From NCBI GenBank assembly GCA_003503535.1, contig DOCI01000190.1, forward strand, positions 6,546 through 13,673: a DNA stretch of 7,128 bases, in the 5' to 3' direction. Of this stretch, positions 1-4,300 are shown piece after piece. How positions within the stretch are numbered: position 1 is the first letter of the stretch; each line of letters starts with the position of its first letter. The DNA is from Planctomycetaceae bacterium. GTDB taxonomy: Bacteria > Planctomycetota > Planctomycetia > Planctomycetales > Planctomycetaceae. The position numbers and the translations under genes were made by a program. Under the pieces are notes generated by a model. It was not told where the DNA came from and made no database searches. It saw only the letters and a program-made list of their open reading frames with translations.

Positions 1-731
1 GATTCAATATCGGCTTCATCTTCCAGGAGAGACACGCCGCGAATGAAACGTTGTTCATCGTGATGAATAACGTACCCACCACCAGAGGTATTGTTATTCG
101 ACTGCAGTCGCTGAAAGAGCAGATCCATCGAAATGCCGTAGCTGGTCATTCGATCGGGATCGGGCTGGACTTCAAATGTTTTATAGTAGCCGCCATGGGT
201 ATTAATTTCGGTAACACCATTCACTTGCCGCAGGCGGGAAGCAATGTCCCATTCGAGCATGGTGCGTAATTCCATCGGCGTATGTCGGTCGCTGCGAACT
301 TCAAACTGCAGAATTTCCCCTAAAGCAGTCGTGAGTGGTCCCACAGTGGGCGAACCATAACCAGCAGGAATACTGCTCGCAGCATCGGCAAGACGTTCAG
401 TAACGAGCTGACGTGCCCGATAAATTTCCGTGCCTTCTTTGAAAACAATTGTGACCACCGAAATCCCAAACTTGGAGACCGAACGCAGTTCTTCCACATC
501 GGGTAATCCTCCCATCGTATTTTCAACGGGATAGGTCACATAGCGTTCGACTTCAACAGGTGAGAGCGAACCGGCATCGGTTACAACCTGTACCTGCACG
601 TTGGTCATATCGGGCACGGCATCAATTGGAAGATGCAAGGCAGAATACAGTCCTCCCAGTGCCATCAGCATTGTCAGGATGATGACTAAACCGCGATTGA
701 CCAGTGAGAGTTCAATAATTTTCGTGAGCAT
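1..731 (-). CDS. czcA: CzcA-type heavy-metal RND efflux pump, N-terminal part (cut by window edge)
   Basis: This is the inner-membrane proton-antiport pump of a tripartite heavy-metal exporter (HME-RND family). Only the first 243 codons of a protein usually of about 1,000-1,050 residues are inside the window. The start MLTKIIELSLVNRGLV is typical of the family. A first membrane helix spans about residues 12-32, followed by the HME signature LPIDAVPDMTNVQVQV (34-49). Residues 50-243 match the first part of the periplasmic porter domain (VERYVTYPVE, MGGLPDVEELRSVSKFG, VVTIVFKEGTEIYRARQLV). The TNVQVQV form is closer to CzcA (Co/Zn/Cd) than to CusA (Cu/Ag). The TM4 residues that carry protons and help set specificity lie outside the window, so the metal is inferred. 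The ATG at 731 has no clear Shine-Dalgarno sequence. It lies 97 bases after the adaptor stop codon, probably in the same operon. Family assignment is firm; the exact substrate is not. Confidence 0.93.
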   Translation of the reverse strand, partial: MLTKIIELSLVNRGLVIILTMLMALGGLYSALHLPIDAVPDMTNVQVQVVTDAGSLSPVEVERYVTYPVENTMGGLPDVEELRSVSKFGISVVTIVFKEGTEIYRARQLVTERLADAASSIPAGYGSPTVGPLTTALGEILQFEVRSDRHTPMELRTMLEWDIASRLRQVNGVTEINTHGGYYKTFEVQPDPDRMTSYGISMDLLFQRLQSNNNTSGGGYVIHHDEQRFIRGVSLLEDEADIE

Positions 732-754
732 GATGGAAAGTCAGTCTGAAAAGT

Positions 755-779
755 CGAACTCTGTTGGAGATAGAGTTCG
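755..779 (-). repeat. 8-bp inverted repeat in the czcB-czcA gap (possible mRNA hairpin)
   Basis: CGAACTCT (755-762) and AGAGTTCG (772-779) are perfect reverse complements separated by 9 bases. They lie between the adaptor stop and the pump start. In the minus-strand transcript the stem is followed by a short stretch with four U (ACUUUUCAG), too few for a convincing intrinsic terminator. It could be an attenuating or RNA-processing hairpin that sets the czcB:czcA ratio, or chance. The repeat is seen directly; its function is inferred. Confidence 0.45.
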
Positions 780-828
780 TAGCTGGAATGTCGGAGGGAG
801 AGATATTGAAGCAATGGATGAGAATGAC

Positions 829-2322
829 TTATTCGCCTTCGCCACGTAACAGAAACTCCGACTTCAGCAGAAATGCCCCGTCAGTGACGATCATCTGACC
901 TGTAGAAAGCCCATCGGTCACTTCAACCCAATCTTCAGAGGTTTGCCCGGTAGAAATATCATATCGTTTGAATTTTCCCCCCTGCATGTCGACAAAAACA
1001 AACTGCTGATTTTCATGTTGAATAATTGATTCCGGCTTTACGGAGAGTGCTTCGTGTGGAGTTCCTATCGGAATCGTCACACGAACATACATTCCGGGAC
1101 GCAGCAAACCCTCCTGATTTTCAATCGTCGCAACCAGAGGCACGGAGTTCGTCTCGGCCTGCACTTCCCGTCCCACATAATGTACTTTGGCCTCGAATGT
1201 GCGATCATCCAGTGCGGGGACCAGGACTTTGACAATTGTCCCCTGCTTGAGTTCCATTGCCGACCAATCACTCTCACGGATACTGGCTTCGACATACAGA
1301 GTCTCGGTATTGGCGAGTACAACCAGTGACGCTCCACGGACGACGCGTTCATTATTTGCAAAATCTCGCGATTCCACGTTTCCGGCAAACGGGGCACGAA
1401 CTTCCAGACGGGACAACGACTCTTCATCAGACAGATTCGCAGTCTCTTTATTTTCTTTGTAACCGAGCAATGTTTCCAGAGATTGCCACGCCAGATTAAG
1501 CTGACGATCGGCTTCTGAAACATCCGCTTCTGCTTTCATCTTCGCCTGAGTGACCGAGAATTTCGCAAGATCGCGAGCGGTCAGAAACGACGTTTCTGCC
1601 AGTTGTCGCTCATTCTCGCGTTCTTTAAGAGTCCGACCCGGAACAGAACCTGACTCGACTAGCGGGCGAATTTTTTCTGTCAGTTCTTTGGCCAGCACCA
1701 AATTTGAATAAGCCGACAGAATCTCCTGACGGTAACTCCCCAAGGCCAGATTTGCAGAAGCCGCTTCGATCTCCTTGACAGATTTTCCTTCTTCAAGCAT
1801 GGCAGAAAGTTGCTTCAAGTTGCTATCCAGGAGTTCTTCCCGCTCCAGGACTTTGAGAGCAATTTCGCGTTGTTGCTGTCGCTTGAGAATTTCAGCACGT
1901 GCCTGTCCGATTTCCGGACTGCGGATCACCGCAATCAGGTCGCCAGTATTCACGAAATCCCCTGGAGTCACCAGAACCTCAGTTAGAATTCCATCCATGG
2001 GAGCTTTGACATCGACATGCTTTGTCTGATCGTATCGCAATCTCCCGGGCACTGTGTGGACATGCTGCACCGATCTTTGCTCGGCAGGCACACTTTCAAA
2101 CTTCCCAGTCTTGAACTTTCCTTCTGGCAGGGTGATTGTATCAGACTCTTCCGATTCGCCAGTTGTCTCCACCGATTCCTCTGAAGATCCACCCGATGAA
2201 TTAATGTGATGCATGATCATCCATGCTGCACCCATTACAGCTAAAACCAGGATTGTCGGCAATCCCTTCAATAAACTGTGCAATAAATCATTTTTATTTG
2301 CTGATTTCGATATGTAATTCAT
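829..2322 (-). CDS. czcB: Efflux RND periplasmic adaptor (membrane-fusion protein), CzcB/CusB type
   Basis: This adaptor would link the RND pump to an outer-membrane channel. From ATG 2322 it has 497 residues. A membrane anchor lies at about 20-39 (GLPTILVLAVMGAAWMIMHH), then a Ser/Glu-rich acidic linker (42-62). The first lipoyl half is at 102-135 (VDVKAPMDGILTEVLVTPGD), a long charged alpha-hairpin at about 138-288, and the second lipoyl half at 304-338 (LEVRAPFAGNVESRDFANNE). A beta-barrel follows at about 341-420 (LRPGMYVRVTIP near its end), then a membrane-proximal domain to about 488 (VEVTDGLSTGQMIVTDGAFLLKSE). The two lipoyl halves flanking a coiled hairpin are diagnostic. The frame stays open upstream to a TTG at 2373 (514 residues), but those 17 codons would cover a perfect dyad, so the ATG is preferred; neither start has a strong ribosome site. 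No His-rich N-terminal metal-binding stretch or extra C-terminal metal domain is seen. It precedes czcA on the same strand. Confidence 0.92.
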   Translation of the reverse strand: MNYISKSANKNDLLHSLLKGLPTILVLAVMGAAWMIMHHINSSGGSSEESVETTGESEESDTITLPEGKFKTGKFESVPAEQRSVQHVHTVPGRLRYDQTKHVDVKAPMDGILTEVLVTPGDFVNTGDLIAVIRSPEIGQARAEILKRQQQREIALKVLEREELLDSNLKQLSAMLEEGKSVKEIEAASANLALGSYRQEILSAYSNLVLAKELTEKIRPLVESGSVPGRTLKERENERQLAETSFLTARDLAKFSVTQAKMKAEADVSEADRQLNLAWQSLETLLGYKENKETANLSDEESLSRLEVRAPFAGNVESRDFANNERVVRGASLVVLANTETLYVEASIRESDWSAMELKQGTIVKVLVPALDDRTFEAKVHYVGREVQAETNSVPLVATIENQEGLLRPGMYVRVTIPIGTPHEALSVKPESIIQHENQQFVFVDMQGGKFKRYDISTGQTSEDWVEVTDGLSTGQMIVTDGAFLLKSEFLLRGEGE

Positions 2323-2331
2323 GGCAATCCA

Positions 2332-2370
2332 AAAGTTGATTTGATTCGGAATTTGACTCGAATCAACTTT
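2332..2370 (-). repeat. Nested inverted repeats directly upstream of the czcB ATG
   Basis: AAAGTTGATT (2332-2341) and AATCAACTTT (2361-2370) form a perfect 10-bp dyad with a 19-base loop. Within it, TTGATTCG (2341-2348) and CGAATCAA (2359-2366) form a second perfect 8-bp dyad with a 10-base loop. The two use overlapping bases, so in RNA they exclude each other. The element ends 9 bases before the preferred czcB start (2322), in the mRNA leader. It could be a repressor operator or a structure controlling translation. The pairing is seen; the role is inferred. Confidence 0.5.
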
Positions 2371-2473
2371 CAATGCACGTCTTATGCCAGTCCACAGAAT
2401 TGCCGTTTTGCTGGCGGATTTCGCATTTCAGAACTCTTGAAGACTTAAGAAGTAAAGTGCTTTGCCATGGGTG

Positions 2474-2490
2474 TGGACAGATTCTGTCCA
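2474..2490. promoter_or_regulatory. 17-bp near-perfect palindrome, candidate operator
   Basis: TGGACAGA-T-TCTGTCCA has two perfect 8-bp arms around a single central base. It lies about 150 bases upstream of the czcB start and 345 bases upstream of gntR. Compact dyads of this shape are typical binding sites for dimeric bacterial regulators, so it may control czcBA. I do not recognise it as the consensus of a named metal regulator, and no core promoter is evident beside it. Confidence 0.35.
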
Positions 2491-2691
2491 TTTCGCTCAA
2501 TTTCCAGACGATGCTTCACGTGTTCGATTCGATGGCTCTCACTGAAAGTTTATCCGAAATAGAAAATTCACCAGAGCAATTGAGCCGGACTGCTTCAGTT
2601 ATTCATAAGAACTCCGAGACTTCATTCTGTAGCCCATGTCACCGTTCTAACTCTGTTGATTTGATGATCACTTCAGAGATAGGAGTTCAGT

Positions 2692-2709
2692 TAAGTCGCT
2701 TCTGACTTA
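2692..2709. repeat. Short AT-rich inverted repeat
   Basis: TAAGTC (2692-2697) and GACTTA (2704-2709) are perfect 6-bp arms around a 6-base loop, followed on the plus strand by TTTAATTA. It lies about 30 bases upstream of the predicted gntR -35 box. The stem is too short and AT-rich to call a terminator; it may be chance or a minor regulatory site. Confidence 0.2.
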
Positions 2710-2739
2710 TTTAATTATGGAAGTTTAGAGATATTTTAC

Positions 2740-2769
2740 TTGACGAATACTGTCTGGAAGTATTATTGT
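2740..2769 (+). promoter_or_regulatory. Predicted sigma-70-like promoter of the gntR-ABC operon
   Basis: A -35 match TTGACG (2740-2745) is followed after 18 bases by TATTGT (2764-2769). An overlapping alternative -10, TATTAT (2761-2766), is closer to consensus but leaves only a 15-base spacer. Either predicts a start near 2774-2780, about 60 bases before the gntR ATG. Planctomycete promoters are poorly defined, so this rests on similarity to the general bacterial consensus and on the operator-like repeat overlapping it. Confidence 0.4.
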
Positions 2770-2786
2770 ACTAATGTAGTAGTACA
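2767..2786. promoter_or_regulatory. Probable operator of the YtrA-type GntR regulator
   Basis: TGTACTA-N6-TAGTACA is a perfect 7-bp inverted repeat. A second register, TACTA-N3-TAGTA, is nested in it because TAG-TAG is duplicated on the right side. It overlaps the predicted -10 and start region of the gntR promoter and ends 49 bases before the gntR ATG, where a repressor would block transcription. GntR regulators of the YtrA group commonly bind palindromes in front of their own ABC operons, so autorepression is the simplest reading. The repeat is direct evidence; binding is inferred. Confidence 0.6.
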
Positions 2787-2835
2787 CAGGGTGTGCTGGT
2801 TGGTTACAGTCACTTAACAACTCCGGGTAGAGATA

Positions 2836-3216
2836 ATGTTTTTTCAAATTGAATCTGGTAGCGGAGTGCCGATCTTTGAGCAGATTTGTCGGCAGGTCAA
2901 ATACGCAATCGCACAAGGTTCATTCAAACCTGGAGATTTACTTCCTTCAGTTCGTGAGTTGGCCGGGACACTGGCAGTTAACGCAAATACGATTGCCCGT
3001 TCATACCGGGAACTGCAACGGGAAGGAATTGTCATATCGGTGCGCGGCACGGGGATGGAAATTACGAAAGAAGCCAAGACGATTTGCGTGAAAGAACGGA
3101 AACGACTGGCTCAGGAAAATCTGACAAGTGTTTTAGCAGAAGCTCAGGCGAGTGAATTGAGTGAATCGGAAGTGCGAAACTGGATGGACAGGGAAATTCG
3201 TCGATTGTGGAAATAA
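2836..3216 (+). CDS. GntR family transcriptional regulator, YtrA subfamily
   Basis: This 126-residue cytoplasmic DNA-binding protein would repress its own operon. Residues 1-76 form the GntR winged helix: VPIFEQICRQVKYAIAQG (11-28), then LLPSVRELAGTLAVNANTIA (35-54) covering the helix-turn-helix, then SYRELQREGIVISVRGTG (56-73) covering the last helix and wing. The tail of about 50 residues (77-126) is charged and helical and lacks the effector-binding domains of FadR, HutC or MocR regulators. That short tail and the total length define the YtrA group. The ligand is unknown; in Bacillus, YtrA relatives control ABC operons induced by cell-wall-active antibiotics. It is the first gene of a plus-strand operon, 46 bases before the ATPase gene. 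The ribosome site is weak (GGGTAGAG). The start follows the family alignment, beginning just before the conserved PIFEQI segment. Confidence 0.93.
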   Translation: MFFQIESGSGVPIFEQICRQVKYAIAQGSFKPGDLLPSVRELAGTLAVNANTIARSYRELQREGIVISVRGTGMEITKEAKTICVKERKRLAQENLTSVLAEAQASELSESEVRNWMDREIRRLWK

Positions 3217-3247
3217 CTGACCTTGTGACTACAAATAAAGACTTTTA

Positions 3248-3254
3248 AAGAGGA
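3248..3254 (+). promoter_or_regulatory. Ribosome binding site of the ABC ATPase gene
   Basis: AAGAGGA lies 8 bases before the ATG at 3263. It supports that start codon and is the better of the two clear Shine-Dalgarno matches in this operon. Confidence 0.6.
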
Positions 3255-3262
3255 CTGAGAAA

Positions 3263-4219
3263 ATGAGTCAAGCCGCATTTGAATTACAGAATGTGACCAA
3301 ACACTTTCGCCGGCAAACTGCTCTCGATGGTGTTTCGTTTTCTGGGAACTCTGGCGAGGTGATCGCGATTTTGGGAGAAAATGGAGCCGGCAAAACGACG
3401 GCGATCAATATCCTGCTCGGGAAATTGAAAGCCGATGAGGGAGCCTCTCAAGTGCTGGGGCTCGATTCGGCTGTTCATAGCCAGGAAATCCGTCAACAAG
3501 TTGGCTATGTGCCCGATGAACCCTGTCTATATGACTGGATGACCGTTGGAGAAACGGGCTGGTTTGCTTCGGGATTTTATCCCTCCGGCTATTACGAGCG
3601 ATATTGTGATTTGATGAGCGAATATCGCGTGCCGCTCGATAAGAAAATCAAACAGTTGTCGCGGGGAATGAAAGCGAAAGTGTCACTGGCGTTGTCTTTG
3701 GCGCATGAGCCGGGGCTGCTCATTCTGGATGAGCCGACCTCGGGGCTTGATCCCCTTGTTCGGCGTGAATTTCTCGAAAGTATGGTTCGTGTGGCTGCGG
3801 AAGGGCGGACAGTGCTGCTGGCCAGTCATCAAGTCGCGGAAGTGGAGCGGGTAGCCGATGCGGTTGTGATTATGATCAAAGGCAAGCTCAACATGCAGGC
3901 GCGTCTCGATGAGTTGAAGCAGAGTTGTTGCGAAGTCGTATTGACGGGCGATATTGCTGCAATTCAAAAAGTGGACTTGCCGGGCGAAGTGATATCAACC
4001 GAAACGAGTGGTAGTCAACAGCAGTGGCTGTTTCTGAATACGAATGACAGAGAACTGAAGACTCGGTTCGATCAAACCCCGGGCTTGATTTATGAAATCC
4101 GCACCCCTTCACTTGAAGACGTTTTATTACGGTTGTTGATGTCCTCGCGAGAGAAATCGGACGAGCAGAATGCGAAGTTACAGCTAGGGAAATTATCTGC
4201 GAGTTCGATGAAGTCTTAG
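3263..4219 (+). CDS. ABC transporter ATP-binding protein (YtrB/CcmA-like)
   Basis: This 318-residue cytoplasmic ATPase would power the permease encoded next. All nucleotide-binding motifs can be read: Walker A GENGAGKT (38-45), signature LSRGM (132-136), Walker B LLILDEP (152-158) with catalytic Glu157, D-loop SGLD (160-163) and switch His189. The Q-loop region reads GYVPDEPCLYDWMT (81-94), with Asp85 where a Gln is usual. I recall similar replacements in YtrB-like ATPases, so this need not mean inactivity. The signature is also degenerate from LSGGQ, which is common for ATPases paired with ABC-2 permeases. Residues from about 205 form a C-terminal domain ending in the usual PSLEDVLLRLL helix (about 288-298), followed by a charged tail. 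It lies 46 bases after gntR and 81 bases before the permease gene. Substrate is unknown; in one operon with a YtrA-type repressor, drug, lipid or peptide export or a stress role is plausible. Confidence 0.94.
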   Translation: MSQAAFELQNVTKHFRRQTALDGVSFSGNSGEVIAILGENGAGKTTAINILLGKLKADEGASQVLGLDSAVHSQEIRQQVGYVPDEPCLYDWMTVGETGWFASGFYPSGYYERYCDLMSEYRVPLDKKIKQLSRGMKAKVSLALSLAHEPGLLILDEPTSGLDPLVRREFLESMVRVAAEGRTVLLASHQVAEVERVADAVVIMIKGKLNMQARLDELKQSCCEVVLTGDIAAIQKVDLPGEVISTETSGSQQQWLFLNTNDRELKTRFDQTPGLIYEIRTPSLEDVLLRLLMSSREKSDEQNAKLQLGKLSASSMKS

Positions 4220-4287
4220 CATATGTGTCATCCAATTATCGTGTTCAACATTTTCATTAAATAAGTCGTCGCTTCGACAGAAACAAT

Positions 4288-4293
4288 AAAGGA
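4288..4293 (+). promoter_or_regulatory. Ribosome binding site of the permease fusion gene
   Basis: AAAGGA lies 7 bases before the ATG at 4301, supporting that start. The 81-base gap before the gene holds no convincing terminator, so co-transcription with the ATPase is likely. Confidence 0.6.
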
Positions 4294-4300
4294 ACTGGTC

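Larger units (their letters stand above)
2323..2835. other. Divergent intergenic region between czcBA and the gntR-ABC operon
   Basis: About 510 bases separate the two divergent units. No recognisable gene was found on either strand. The stretch contains a nested dyad next to the czcB start (2332-2370), a 17-bp near-perfect palindrome (2474-2490), a 6-bp inverted repeat (2692-2709), the predicted gntR promoter (2740-2769) and its probable operator (2767-2786). A plus-strand open frame of 110 codons (ATG 2373 to TGA 2705) crosses it. That frame has no Shine-Dalgarno sequence and no family resemblance I recognise, but it encodes two CxxC pairs (residues 31-34 and 86-89), so a small gene is not excluded. 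No confident czcBA promoter could be placed. Confidence 0.7.

Noticed and set aside
1026..2029. Several overlapping open frames of 68-148 codons on both strands within the adaptor gene
   Set aside because: All lie within the adaptor coding sequence, whose lipoyl and barrel motifs are clear; none shows its own domain or ribosome site.
2725..2916. Minus-strand open frame of 63 codons across the gntR promoter and start
   Set aside because: It overlaps the promoter, the operator and the first codons of a well-supported regulator gene and shows no family features.
3683..4235. Minus-strand open frames opposite the end of the ATPase gene
   Set aside because: They are antisense shadows of a gene with complete ABC motifs; no domain is visible in them.
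4266..4279. Short hairpin GTCG-N6-CGAC between the ATPase and permease genes, considered as a terminator
   Set aside because: The stem is only 4 bp and no T-run follows; co-transcription is more likely.
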